A stretch of DNA of 64,000 nucleotides from Marinomonas pollencensis (GTDB lineage Bacteria > Pseudomonadota > Gammaproteobacteria > Pseudomonadales > Marinomonadaceae), in NCBI RefSeq assembly GCF_003387375.1, contig NZ_QUNG01000003.1:62001-126000 (forward strand). The letters run 5' to 3'. The translations under genes and the position numbers were made by a program. Under the pieces are notes generated by a model, which was not told the origin of the DNA, did not search any database, and saw only the letters and a program-made list of their open reading frames with translations. Each line of letters opens with the position of its first letter. Position 1 is the first letter of the stretch. This document shows positions 48,079 to 57,335 of this stretch, in pieces.

Positions 48079-48534
48079 TTACAGATAAATGGGCAAGGCA
48101 GCACTGCCTTTCACTTGCCGTACAGCAAGGTGAGTATGGAAATCCTTCACACTTGATAAGCGATGCAGCTTTCTTGTAAACGCCTCAAAACCCGCCAAGT
48201 CCTTACTCACCACCTCGACCAAATAATCGTAGGCACCTGACACAATATGTACATTGATAGCTTCTTCGATGTTCGAGATATCTCGCTCAAAATCTTCTAC
48301 TGACGATGCTTGATGGTTATTCAAACGCACATCCACAAAGAAGCTCATACCAATGCCGATTTTCGTTTTATTCAATCGAGCTTGATAGGACTCAATGTAA
48401 CCTTCCTCCTCTAGACGCTTTAGACGTCTTGCACAAGGTGAGGGTGATAAACCAACCTTCTCTGACAATTCTGCCGTAGAGAGTCGCCCATCGCTTTGAA
48501 TAATCTTTAGTATTTCTTTATCAATTCGATCCAT
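48079..48534 (-). CDS. Lrp/AsnC-family transcriptional regulator
   Basis: Feast/famine-type regulator. The N-terminal winged helix (MDRIDKEILKIIQSDGRLSTAELSEKVGLSPSPCARRLKRLEEEG, split over residues 1-45) precedes the RAM ligand-binding domain (about 70-145, FFVDVRLNNHQ, VHIVSGAYDYLVEVVSKDL). Start chosen at ATG 48534 (MDRIDKE); an ATG at 48552 adds six residues. 151 residues. Divergent from an EamA exporter-aminotransferase pair, so local amino-acid-responsive control of that pair is the likely role; the effector is unknown. Confidence 0.92.
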   Translation of the reverse strand: MDRIDKEILKIIQSDGRLSTAELSEKVGLSPSPCARRLKRLEEEGYIESYQARLNKTKIGIGMSFFVDVRLNNHQASSVEDFERDISNIEEAINVHIVSGAYDYLVEVVSKDLAGFEAFTRKLHRLSSVKDFHTHLAVRQVKGSAALPIYL

Positions 48535-48683
48535 AGTGGCGCCGATTTCCATCAGTATTTAATTTTAAGACGATTCTTTCCGCCAAGATTAACAAAATTA
48601 GAGATCAATTTGCCAGATAAAAGCGCTCATCACAGGAGATAATAGCAGTCATAACAAGTCACTCTAAACCGAGCATTTTAGCC

Positions 48684-49625
48684 ATGAAACAGATTGAATT
48701 AAGCCCTCAAATTAGCCGCTCGAAAGGCACCTTCCCTCCTCTTCTAATGGGCTATATTGCGATGACACTGGTGCTGTTAATCTGGTCTGGCTTTGCGCTG
48801 ACAATGCGATCAATTCACAGTTCGCCTTTGTCCACTGCCGATGTGGCTCTTATTCGCTTTGCGGTGCCTTTTATCTTGCTGCTGCCTTTTCTTCCTTCTC
48901 GTTTTCAACAGATCAAGAACGCAAGATGGTCGGATATTATGCTGATTTTATTGGGCGGCTTGCCCTTCTTCTTTTTGGCCGCTTATGGCGCAAGTAAAGT
49001 ACCGACGGCTTATGTGGGGAATTTTTTAGTCGGCACTCAACCTTTTTTTGTGCCTACACTTTTGTATCTCGTCTATCGCCAAACCCTTAGCAAAACACAA
49101 GGCGCTGCGCTTTCTCTTATTCTAATCGGCATCATGGTGATGACTTTTGGCGATAATCAGATCTTATCCAATACCATGAAAGATGGTTTATTGTTTTTGA
49201 TTGCTGCCAGCCTAGTATGGGCTGTCTATACCATTGGTTTAAAGCGCGCGACGTTAGACCCTATAGCCGTAGCACTTATTTTGTCGTCTATTTCCCTGGT
49301 CATGACCATCAGTATGATAATTTTCGGCTTTATTGACAGCCACTTAGAACAAATCACTCTGCAAAATTCATTCGTCTTTATTATGGTTCAAGGGGTAGGT
49401 GTTGGCGTATTAGCCACCACGGGATACACCTATGCAATCCGCCAACTGGGCGCCGCGCGCGCAGCCGTTATGGGGTCTCTCTCCCCGGTGCTCACCGCAT
49501 TACTGGCTTTCCCTATTTTTGGCGAATCACTTTCTATACCCATTATCGTTGGCATTTCTCTCACCACTATTGGCGTTCTTTTATCAACAAGAACAAAACC
49601 GGCTACCCACAAGGAAAACCACTAA
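48684..49625 (+). CDS. EamA-family DMT transporter
   Basis: Ten-helix drug/metabolite exporter-type inner-membrane protein with two EamA repeats (about residues 20-150 and 165-303). LIWSGFALTMR in helix 1 and the ALSLILIGIMVMTFGD and ISLTTIGVLLST repeat ends are typical. 313 residues. Its stop overlaps the ATG of the following aminotransferase (TAATG), so the two are coupled, and an Lrp-type regulator is divergent. That context suggests export of an amino acid or its derivative, but EamA substrates cannot be read from sequence. Confidence 0.9.
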   Translation: MKQIELSPQISRSKGTFPPLLMGYIAMTLVLLIWSGFALTMRSIHSSPLSTADVALIRFAVPFILLLPFLPSRFQQIKNARWSDIMLILLGGLPFFFLAAYGASKVPTAYVGNFLVGTQPFFVPTLLYLVYRQTLSKTQGAALSLILIGIMVMTFGDNQILSNTMKDGLLFLIAASLVWAVYTIGLKRATLDPIAVALILSSISLVMTISMIIFGFIDSHLEQITLQNSFVFIMVQGVGVGVLATTGYTYAIRQLGAARAAVMGSLSPVLTALLAFPIFGESLSIPIIVGISLTTIGVLLSTRTKPATHKENH

Positions 49626-50836
49626 TGCTATCCACACTTCCGCCATTAGAAACAGACCCATTATGGGAATTAATTCGCCTATTCAAAGAAGATAAGCGAG
49701 ACCATAAAATCGATTTGGTCATCGGCGTTTATCGAGATGAATCAGGCCAAACTCCGGTGTTTGATATTGTTCAAAAAGCAGAACATTGGCTTGCCAATAA
49801 TGCACAATCCAAAGCTTACAAACAGCTGTCTGGTAATGCTCAGTTTAATCATCATATGGGGCAGTTTTTATTGTCGCCAGACAAGGCATCCGCCGCTAGC
49901 CACTGCACCATACAAACGGTCGGAGGCACAGGGGCATTGCGTGTCTTAGGTGACTTTATTCATCGTCTCTCCCCCAACGCCACCGTCTGGAATACTGATC
50001 CAGGTTACATCAACCATCAACCTATCATGGAGGCGGCAGGACTTAGGGTAAACCACTTTAGATGGCAGCAAAAAGAGGGAGTGTTGGACATCGAATCCTG
50101 CTTATCTGATTTATCAGACGCTCGCCGCGGCGACATTCTGTTGCTGCATGGTTGCTGTCATAACCCTTCTGGCATTGACCCTACTTTTGCTCAGTGGCAA
50201 GCGTTTGCAACCTTCTGTAAGAACACCGGCGTGATCCCGCTTATCGATATGGCTTACCAAGGCTTTGGTGACGGTCCTGACACGGATGCGGCGGGTTTAA
50301 GGTGGCTTGTTAGCCAACTGGATCTCGTCTTGATTGCGTCCAGCTGCTCCAAAAATATGGGGCTGTATTGTGAACGCATAGGTGCGGCAACCATTGTCAC
50401 AAAGGACACCGCACAACAAACGAGTGTAAGAGTGTTATTAGAGCACATTGCGCGCGTTAATTACTCAATGCCACCCGATCATGGAGCCGCCGTCGCGGCA
50501 TTTGTTTTCAGCCACCCAGAACAATGGAGCGCAGAGCTAACCCAGTGTCGCCTACGAATCTTAACCATTCGCCAGCAACTAGGAAGCACCCTAAAAGCGT
50601 TAGGCGCCAGCGCGGAACTGTGCGCTCTCGCCAAGCAAAAAGGCATGTTTTCTTTATTGCCATTTAGCGCAACTCAGATGCAACAACTGCAAGAGAAGCA
50701 CGCTATCTACGGCACCTCTAATGGCCGAATAAACATCGCCGGACTGCAAACCCACCAAATTCGCACCTTGGCCAATGCCTTGATCGACATCAGCCAATGG
50801 GATAATCATAACAACGCGGACCAACTGACGGCCTAA
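49625..50836 (+). CDS. Aromatic/aspartate-type aminotransferase (class I)
   Basis: PLP-dependent aminotransferase of the AspC/TyrB subgroup. DPLWELIRLFKEDKR and KIDLVIGVYRDESGQTPVF are the N-terminal signature, TVGGTGALRV the PLP phosphate region, LLHGCCHNPSGIDP the Asn motif, and PLIDMAYQGFGDG carries the Asp and Tyr. SSCSKNMGLYCERIGA carries the Schiff-base Lys, and RINIAGLQ the substrate Arg. 403 residues, like TyrB (397). Coupled to the EamA transporter upstream; closed by a strong terminator. TyrB versus AspC cannot be settled from motifs. Confidence 0.92.
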   Translation: MLSTLPPLETDPLWELIRLFKEDKRDHKIDLVIGVYRDESGQTPVFDIVQKAEHWLANNAQSKAYKQLSGNAQFNHHMGQFLLSPDKASAASHCTIQTVGGTGALRVLGDFIHRLSPNATVWNTDPGYINHQPIMEAAGLRVNHFRWQQKEGVLDIESCLSDLSDARRGDILLLHGCCHNPSGIDPTFAQWQAFATFCKNTGVIPLIDMAYQGFGDGPDTDAAGLRWLVSQLDLVLIASSCSKNMGLYCERIGAATIVTKDTAQQTSVRVLLEHIARVNYSMPPDHGAAVAAFVFSHPEQWSAELTQCRLRILTIRQQLGSTLKALGASAELCALAKQKGMFSLLPFSATQMQQLQEKHAIYGTSNGRINIAGLQTHQIRTLANALIDISQWDNHNNADQLTA

Positions 50837-50890
50837 TCGCCTTTTTGGCACTCAATTACGCGACCAGAACGACATTAGGTCAAACGTAAA

Positions 50891-50924
50891 GCACAAAAAA
50901 GGAGCCTTTCGGCTCCTTTTTAAT
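50891..50924. terminator. Bidirectional terminator between aminotransferase and RND pump genes
   Basis: AAAAAGGAGCC, loop TTTC, GGCTCCTTTTT; A-run and T-run on either side. Confidence 0.93.
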
Positions 50925-50949
50925 CACAAAAATAGCTTAACTTAAGTCG

Positions 50950-53900
50950 TTATTTTTCGCTGTTATTATGTTCCACACTGTCATCAGCAAGCGCAGACAA
51001 TTCCGGCGCATCAGCAGGGATCACTTTTCGCCCAGGGAAAAGACGACGCACAAGTACGAAGAACAAAGGCACGAAGAAGATAGCCAATATAGTGGCGGTT
51101 AAAGTACCACCAACGATACCAGAACCAATTGATATACGACTATTTGCCCCCGCACCGGTAGAGATTGCCAGCGGCAAAGTACCTACAATAAAGGCCATAG
51201 AGGTCATGATAATAGGTCTTAGACGCAAACGCGCACCCTCTCTGGCAGCTTCCCATACCGTCGAACCTCGCATATAAGCCGCTTCGGCAAATTCGACAAT
51301 CAAGATGGCATTTTTGGATGACAAACCTATCGTTGTGAGCAAGGCTACCTGGAAGTAAACGTCATTCTCCAAGCCTCGCAAATGGGCCGCAAAAACCGCA
51401 CCGATAATCCCAAGCGGAATCACCAAGATCACAGAGAAAGGTACCGTCCAACTTTCGTACAAAGCTGCCAAACACAAAAATACAACTAAAATGGAAATAC
51501 TATACAAGATCAGTGATTGACCACTAGATTGTTGTTCCTGATAAGACAATCCACTCCACTCTCCTGTGGTACCAGGCAGAGTATCCGCCACTTTTTGCAG
51601 CTCAGACATCGCTTGACCAGAACTCACACCAGGAGAACCACTACCTTGGATTTCATAGGCCGGCAAACCATTAAAGCGACTCAAACTCTTGGCGCCATAA
51701 GTCCACTCAGAGGTAGCAAAGGCAGAGAAAGGTGTCATGGTTTCATTTGAGCTACGCACATACCAGTTTTCTAGGTCATTAGGTGAAGAACGGTATTTCG
51801 CATCACCTTCTACGTACACTTTCTTCACTCGACCACGGTCAATAAAGTCATTGACGTAATCACCCGCCCAAGCGGTACTCAATGTATTACTAATATCAGC
51901 AAGAGAAAGGCCTAATGCAGACGCTTTTTCTTTATCAATATCAATAAAGAGTTGTGGTGCCTCTGATTGGCTACCAAGACGAACACCCGTCAGCAATTTG
52001 CTGGCATTGGCATCTTGTAATAGTTTATTACGCATTTCCAATAGGGTTGCACGATCGGTATTACCAGATGCCTGCAACTGAAAGGTAAAGCCATTACTCT
52101 GGCCTAGGCCACGAATAGATGGCGGTAACAAACTAAAAATACGAGCATCTCGAATTTTACCGAATGCACCATAGGAGCGCGCAACAATAGCACTAGCACT
52201 GTCTTCAGGGTTAGGACGTTCAGCCCAATCTTTCAACACGACAAAGGCAAGACCAGCATTCTGCCCCGTTCCCATAAAGTTAAAGCCTGAGATGGTGAAG
52301 ATATTCTTGGTATCCTTCTTCTCGTCCACCATGAAATGATGCTCAATATCACGCATTACTTCATTAGTACGATTCAGCGAAGCGCCTTCAGGCAAGGACA
52401 CCATAACAATGACATAACCTTGGTCTTCTACTGGCAAGAAGCCCGTTGGCAAGTTTGTCATCAACCAACTTAATGCACCAATAATCAAAGCATAGCCAAA
52501 CATCCAGCGTACTGGGCGCTTAACTAGGCGACCTACGGTATTACTGTAGGCATCTGTCGCACGATCAAAATTTCGGTTAAAGAAACCCGCCAAGCCCCTT
52601 TCGCTTTCACCGTGCCCAGGTTTTAGCAAGGTTGCACATAATACTGGTGTTAAGGTCAACGCAACCAGTACAGACAAAGCCATAGAAGAAACAATAGTGA
52701 TCGAGAACTGACGGTAGATAACCCCAGTTGAACCGCTAAAGAACGCCATAGGTAAAAATACCGCAGCCAACACCACTGCGATACCGATCAAGGCGCTGGT
52801 AATCTCTTGCATGGACTTAATCGTGGCGTCTCGGGGTGATAAATTTTCCTCCCGCATGACACGCTCTACGTTCTCCACCACCACGATGGCATCATCCACA
52901 AGTAAGCCTATCGACAGTACAATACCAAACATGGTCAGCACGTTTATCGAATAACCAAACAAACTCAAAATACCGAAGGTACCTAAAAGCACAACCGGTA
53001 CTGCAACCGCTGGGATCAAAGTGGCACGCCAGTTTTGTAAGAAAACAAACATCACAATGACAACCAGTGCGATCGCCTCAAACAGCGTTTTTACCACTTC
53101 GTCGATCGAGTCTTTGATAAAAGCTGTATTATCAACTGGGTACGCTAGCTTATAACCATCAGGAAAGATGCCTTGAAGATGGTCCATTTCCTTTTTAACC
53201 GCTTCAGAAGTAGACAGTGCATTGGCGCCCGGTGACAACATGACAGCAATACCTGCTGCTGGGTGACCATCTAAGCGCGCAATAACATCATAAGATTCGC
53301 TGCCTAGCTCAACTTTGGCTACGTCTTTTACACGAACAATAGCACCAGACTCTTGGTGCGTTAGAATGATGTTTTCAAACTCTTTGACCGTTTCCATTTT
53401 AGACTGAGCAGTCACAGTAACGTTTAGCTCTTGTCCTTCAACAGAAGGGCGGCTACCTAGATCACCGGCGGCAATTTGGACGTTCTGAGCTTCAACCGCA
53501 TCGGTAATATCACTTGGCATTAAGCTGTATGAAGCCAGTTTTAATGGATCAAGCCAGATTCGCATTGAGTATTGAGAGCCGAACACCTTGTAATCACCCA
53601 CCCCAGCAACACGGGATACAGGGTCTTGAATATTCGACACAATAAAGTCAGAGATATCACTTGCTTGGTCTTTGTCTGTTGAGTCGTATATTGCAGCAAT
53701 CAACAAATAGTCGCTGTTTGCTTTTTTAACGGTAACGCCATTATCTTGCACTGTTTGAGGTAAGCGGGAAGTGACCTGCTGTACCTTGTTCTGAACTTGA
53801 ACTTGCGCAATATCAGGGTCCGTGCCCTGCTCAAAGGTAACCGTAATACTAGCCGAACCGTCAGAAGAACTGGTTGAAGAGAAATACAATAAACCATCGA

Positions 53901-54117
53901 TACCACTCAACTGTTCTTCAATTACCTGCACGACACTGTTTTCGACCGTCTTTGCAGAGGCCCCAGTATAAGTCGTTGAAATACTGATTGATGGTGGCGC
54001 AACATCCGGGTATTGCGCGACCGGAAGCTCCATAATAGAGCCCGCCCCAGCGAGCATAATTGCAATCGCAATTACCCACGCAAACACGGGACGATTAACA
54101 AAAAAACGAGCCAACAT
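50950..54117 (-). CDS. RND multidrug efflux pump, AcrB/MexB type (HAE1)
   Basis: Proton-driven inner-membrane transporter, 1055 residues. Starts MLARFFVNRPVFAWVIAIAIM; the first large periplasmic loop has TVTFEQGTDPDIAQVQVQNK. The proton-relay pair Asp-Asp sits in SIGLLVDDAIVVVENVERVM (about residues 400-420), and later PTGFLPVEDQGYV, and TIGLSSKNAILIVEFA with the conserved Lys (about 935-945). About 12 membrane helices are visible. Downstream of its adaptor gene with a 12-base gap. No outer-membrane channel gene is adjacent, so a TolC-like protein must come from elsewhere. Substrates unknown. Confidence 0.95.
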   Translation of the reverse strand: MLARFFVNRPVFAWVIAIAIMLAGAGSIMELPVAQYPDVAPPSISISTTYTGASAKTVENSVVQVIEEQLSGIDGLLYFSSTSSSDGSASITVTFEQGTDPDIAQVQVQNKVQQVTSRLPQTVQDNGVTVKKANSDYLLIAAIYDSTDKDQASDISDFIVSNIQDPVSRVAGVGDYKVFGSQYSMRIWLDPLKLASYSLMPSDITDAVEAQNVQIAAGDLGSRPSVEGQELNVTVTAQSKMETVKEFENIILTHQESGAIVRVKDVAKVELGSESYDVIARLDGHPAAGIAVMLSPGANALSTSEAVKKEMDHLQGIFPDGYKLAYPVDNTAFIKDSIDEVVKTLFEAIALVVIVMFVFLQNWRATLIPAVAVPVVLLGTFGILSLFGYSINVLTMFGIVLSIGLLVDDAIVVVENVERVMREENLSPRDATIKSMQEITSALIGIAVVLAAVFLPMAFFSGSTGVIYRQFSITIVSSMALSVLVALTLTPVLCATLLKPGHGESERGLAGFFNRNFDRATDAYSNTVGRLVKRPVRWMFGYALIIGALSWLMTNLPTGFLPVEDQGYVIVMVSLPEGASLNRTNEVMRDIEHHFMVDEKKDTKNIFTISGFNFMGTGQNAGLAFVVLKDWAERPNPEDSASAIVARSYGAFGKIRDARIFSLLPPSIRGLGQSNGFTFQLQASGNTDRATLLEMRNKLLQDANASKLLTGVRLGSQSEAPQLFIDIDKEKASALGLSLADISNTLSTAWAGDYVNDFIDRGRVKKVYVEGDAKYRSSPNDLENWYVRSSNETMTPFSAFATSEWTYGAKSLSRFNGLPAYEIQGSGSPGVSSGQAMSELQKVADTLPGTTGEWSGLSYQEQQSSGQSLILYSISILVVFLCLAALYESWTVPFSVILVIPLGIIGAVFAAHLRGLENDVYFQVALLTTIGLSSKNAILIVEFAEAAYMRGSTVWEAAREGARLRLRPIIMTSMAFIVGTLPLAISTGAGANSRISIGSGIVGGTLTATILAIFFVPLFFVLVRRLFPGRKVIPADAPELSALADDSVEHNNSEK

Positions 54118-54129
54118 ATCGATATGTCC

Positions 54130-55317
54130 TTAGTTTGAAGAAGAGGCTTCTGAAGCACTAATTTCTTTCATGGTGTCCGTTTTAGAATCAAATTGTAACG
54201 GTACATAGGTTACTTCGCTGCCGATACGTACTTTTGATGTTCCCTGTACCACAACTTTATCGCCCGCGGCCAATCCAGATGTAACCAACCACTGATTACC
54301 AAAAGTACGCTCTGTACTTAATATACGTTCTTCAATTTTGTTATCTTTACCAACCACATAGGCAACCGCTTGACCTTTCACATTGCGGAAAACGCCTTGC
54401 TGAGGAACAATAATGGCAGCACTATCAACCGCTTCGTTTACCTCACCACGAACAAACATACCTGGTAGCAATTTATCATCAGGGTTAGGGAATTCTGCGC
54501 GCAGCGTGACACTACCGGTTGATTCATCAACACTCACCTCACGGGCCTTTAAAACCCCTTGATGCTCATAGATTGTGCCGTCTTCTAGTACCAAAGAAAC
54601 CTTATTGTCACCTTGCGTAATGTTTGGCTCATTCAATAAGTTACGTTTATTTAGCTGATCTAAGCTGGTTTGAGATAGATCCACATAAATAGGATCTAGA
54701 GAACGTACAGTGGCCATGATGCTAGTCTGACTTGCTGTCACCAAGGCGCCGACGGTGACTTCAGAAATACCAATACGACCACTAATAGGAGAACGTACTT
54801 TAGTATGCTCTAAATCAATTTTCGCACTTTCAACAGCGGCTTTCGCTTTTTTCTCGCTTGCTACTGCTTCCAAATACGCAGCATAAACATCATCTAAATC
54901 CGATTGAGAAACATTATTTTGCTTGCGCAAGACTTTATAACGGTTATACGTTAGTTCTGCTGATTTAAGGCTCGCCACTGACGAGTCTAAATCCGCTTGA
55001 GCTTGGTTATAAGTAGCAACATAAGTTGAGTCATCGAGTTGGTACAAAGGCTGCCCTTCTTTGACATCCTGACCTTCCTGGAACAGACGTTTTTGCACAA
55101 TACCACCTACCTGTGGACGAATCTCAGCAACAAGGCTTGATGCAGTTCGACCTGGTAATTCAGTAGTAAGAACAACTTCTTGGGGAGCGACAACAACAAT
55201 ACCGACTTCTACTTTTGGCGCTTGAGGCGCCGCCGCATTAGTCGATGCCTGCTCTTCACAACCCGCTAACAGCATGATCAAAAGTGCGCCTGAGGCATAT
55301 TTGAATTTAGACAACAT
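54130..55317 (-). CDS. RND periplasmic adaptor lipoprotein, AcrA/MexA type
   Basis: Membrane fusion protein linking the RND pump to an outer-membrane channel. I start at ATG 55317 (MLSKFKYASGALLIMLLAGCEEQ), a classic lipoprotein signal with lipobox LLAGC. Upstream in-frame ATGs reach into the regulatory palindrome. Domains: lipoyl-like and alpha-hairpin (TELPGRTASSLVAEIRPQVGG, VKEGQPLYQLDD, AQADLDSSVASLKSAELTYNRYK), then KVRSPISGRIGISEVTVG, beta-barrel and membrane-proximal parts. 396 residues, as AcrA (397). First gene of the two-gene efflux operon. Confidence 0.94.
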   Translation of the reverse strand: MLSKFKYASGALLIMLLAGCEEQASTNAAAPQAPKVEVGIVVVAPQEVVLTTELPGRTASSLVAEIRPQVGGIVQKRLFQEGQDVKEGQPLYQLDDSTYVATYNQAQADLDSSVASLKSAELTYNRYKVLRKQNNVSQSDLDDVYAAYLEAVASEKKAKAAVESAKIDLEHTKVRSPISGRIGISEVTVGALVTASQTSIMATVRSLDPIYVDLSQTSLDQLNKRNLLNEPNITQGDNKVSLVLEDGTIYEHQGVLKAREVSVDESTGSVTLRAEFPNPDDKLLPGMFVRGEVNEAVDSAAIIVPQQGVFRNVKGQAVAYVVGKDNKIEERILSTERTFGNQWLVTSGLAAGDKVVVQGTSKVRIGSEVTYVPLQFDSKTDTMKEISASEASSSN

Positions 55318-55340
55318 CGAGGATATATCCTTTAAGTACA

Positions 55341-55370
55341 TTGAGAATGAACGTTCATTCTCACTATAAT
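55341..55370 (+). promoter_or_regulatory. Putative sigma70 promoter of the TetR gene
   Basis: TTGAGA (55341-55346), 18-base spacer, TATAAT (55365-55370); the operator covers the -35 and the spacer. Confidence 0.65.
55342..55363. promoter_or_regulatory. 22-bp palindromic operator, TetR-type, controlling efflux operon and regulator
   Basis: Perfect palindrome with half-sites TGAGAATGAAC / GTTCATTCTCA, the GAATGAACGTTCATTC style recognised by TetR/AcrR proteins. It spans the spacer of the plus-strand promoter for the TetR gene and abuts a TATAGT -10 (55363-55368) for the minus-strand efflux operon, so one bound dimer or pair of dimers could repress both. Confidence 0.85.
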
Positions 55371-55451
55371 CGAACATTACAAAGCGTTATACGAATAAAC
55401 GTGCAAATAAATGAGAACTAAGTGCATCCAGAGAAACAGAGTCATCATTCA

Positions 55452-56021
55452 ATGAAAACAACCTGTACTCAGAAACAAGCAGAACACCGCCAACGCATCA
55501 TTAACGCTATGAAAGAACAAGCGATTAGCAAAGGCTTTCATAAAGCGAGCATGAGTGAAATCGCAAAATCAGCCGAATTAAGCGTCGGACAGATCTACCG
55601 TTATTTTGCACATAAAGATGACATTATTTGTGCACTGGTAGAACAAACAACATTATGTCGCTTAGAACTGATGCCAGAATTCTTAAATAAGCAAAACTGG
55701 CTGGACCGTCATATCACGCCCCCCAACCAAGCCAGACGCAACATACGCATCTTGACGATAGAGATTAAAGCAGAAGCTGCACGCAACAGCGTCATATCAG
55801 AAATCTGCCGTAAGTCACATACGCTGCTACGTAACCGAGCGGTGGAAATAATGCAAGAAAGATACCCAATGATGGATAAGCAAGAAATCATCGCGCGCAT
55901 TGATTTATTAATCACGATAACAGAGGGTTTTGTTAGTCGCTGGGATGATCAAAGACAATCCTACTCAGCCGCGACCATCAGCTTATACCATAAAATATTA
56001 GACGATATTTTACCTGACTAG
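55452..56021 (+). CDS. TetR-family transcriptional regulator of RND efflux
   Basis: DNA-binding helix-turn-helix at residues about 10-58 (AEHRQRIINAMKEQAISKGF, SMSEIAKSAELSVGQIYRYFAHKDDI) followed by an all-helical ligand domain. 189 residues from ATG 55452; a GTG at 55422 would add ten residues and cannot be excluded. Divergent from the adaptor-pump operon across a 22-bp palindrome, so it is almost surely the local repressor, released by pump substrates. Ligand unknown. Confidence 0.88.
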   Translation: MKTTCTQKQAEHRQRIINAMKEQAISKGFHKASMSEIAKSAELSVGQIYRYFAHKDDIICALVEQTTLCRLELMPEFLNKQNWLDRHITPPNQARRNIRILTIEIKAEAARNSVISEICRKSHTLLRNRAVEIMQERYPMMDKQEIIARIDLLITITEGFVSRWDDQRQSYSAATISLYHKILDDILPD

Positions 56022-56154
56022 CCTTAGCTGTGAGTAAGCTGTCTCAGCGCCGCAAGGCATGTCTAAAAGCTGGCATTCTTTGTTAAGCATCTCGTCCATA
56101 AGCCCACTTCGATGCTCGCTGCAAACCACCAGCTTTTATCCCCATGCAGAGGCT

Positions 56155-56170
56155 GGCGAACTTGTTCGCC
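56155..56170. repeat. Short GC-rich palindrome GGCGAAC-TT-GTTCGCC
   Basis: Seven-base arms with a two-base loop in the gap between the TetR gene and the converging EamA gene. It could terminate either transcript weakly or be a REP-like unit; no second copy is seen in the window's gaps. Confidence 0.4.
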
Positions 56171-56215
56171 TTCCCCTAACACCCCCAGTGACATCATATT
56201 CCCTGGTAGCGCCTC

Positions 56216-57097
56216 CTAAGAGGCGGTAAATATGGCTCGAATCTGTGTCCAACGGCTAATTAACATCGCCAGAAAAATCAAACCGCAACCAATAAACTGA
56301 TGATCACTCATTGCCTCTGCAAACCAAATGGCCGCAAAGATGGCAGTCCACACAGGCTCCAGATTCATAATCACAGCCGCATGGCTTGTTGGCGTTAAAC
56401 TTTGTCCGTAAGTCTGCAATAAAAACCGCAAACTCGTGGCGATCAAGGTACTGGCTAAAAACCATCCAGCCACATCTAACGACACACTCTCTGGTAGCGT
56501 TTCTGTAAAAACAGACAAAAGCAGCAGAAAACTTCCTGCGGTCATCAACTGAATAGCGGTTAATACCAACACATGAATACGAGTCGATAAGCGGGACAGC
56601 AGATTAAATTGTAGGGCAAACGTGAGTGCGGCCCCCAAAAACAGCCACTGTGCTATTTCATAGTTCACACCATTTCCCAAGGCTAAGAAGCCTAACCCTG
56701 TGACTGCAACAGGCAAGGCGACCCAAATGCTTCGCGGTGGGTGCTCTTTAAAAATGAAGCGCCCAAATACGGGCACCAACACCACCCCCAAACTGGTAAT
56801 AAAAGCCCCAACCCCAAGGTTCGACGCTTTATCCAAGCCACTAATCCAGAACATCATAGCCACGCCCATGACCCAGCCGACTAACATGGCTTTTTTGACA
56901 TCAGCCCAAGCTAACCCAGAAAAAAAACGCCGCCCAGCGAGCACCAAAATAAAGCCCGCGATTAAAAAGCGTGCGCCCATAAAAAAAAGTGGCGGCAATC
57001 CAGCCAGTGCCTCTTTCGAAAAAATCCAACCAAGACCAGCTAACACAGTAACAAAAACCAATATTAATTCAGCTTTTAGGTGCGACCCTTGTTTCAC
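56216..57097 (-). CDS. EamA-family DMT transporter
   Basis: Second ten-helix EamA permease (293 residues), distinct from the one at 48684. First repeat begins ELILVFVTVLAGLGWIFSKEAL; the second ends VWTAIFAAIWFAEAMSDHQFIGCGLIFLAMLISR. GTG start with AAGGA nine bases upstream. Monocistronic. No regulator or enzyme partner is adjacent, so the substrate is not inferable. Confidence 0.9.
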   Translation of the reverse strand: MKQGSHLKAELILVFVTVLAGLGWIFSKEALAGLPPLFFMGARFLIAGFILVLAGRRFFSGLAWADVKKAMLVGWVMGVAMMFWISGLDKASNLGVGAFITSLGVVLVPVFGRFIFKEHPPRSIWVALPVAVTGLGFLALGNGVNYEIAQWLFLGAALTFALQFNLLSRLSTRIHVLVLTAIQLMTAGSFLLLLSVFTETLPESVSLDVAGWFLASTLIATSLRFLLQTYGQSLTPTSHAAVIMNLEPVWTAIFAAIWFAEAMSDHQFIGCGLIFLAMLISRWTQIRAIFTAS

Positions 57098-57208
57098 AAT
57101 TTGTCCTTAACGTTAATTTAGCAGCGTAGACTGCACATAATGGGTGTTAGAAGGGTACCGGATAAACAGAAGGTTATACATATCTGGCGTGTTTATCTTT
57201 AAAGCTAA

Positions 57209-57244
57209 TAAAAAACCCCGTTCTACAAAAGTAAAACGGGGTTC
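57209..57244 (-). terminator. Intrinsic terminator of nhaC-type gene
   Basis: Minus strand AACCCCGTT, 11-base loop, AACGGGGTT followed by TTTTTTATT. Confidence 0.88.
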
Positions 57245-57335
57245 ATAAACAAGCAAAAGAGAAGGCGTTTTTATAATTAGGTCAGTGAGTTATATAGTGA
57301 ATAAATCAGCCTATCCGCATTTTCTTAGTCATATA

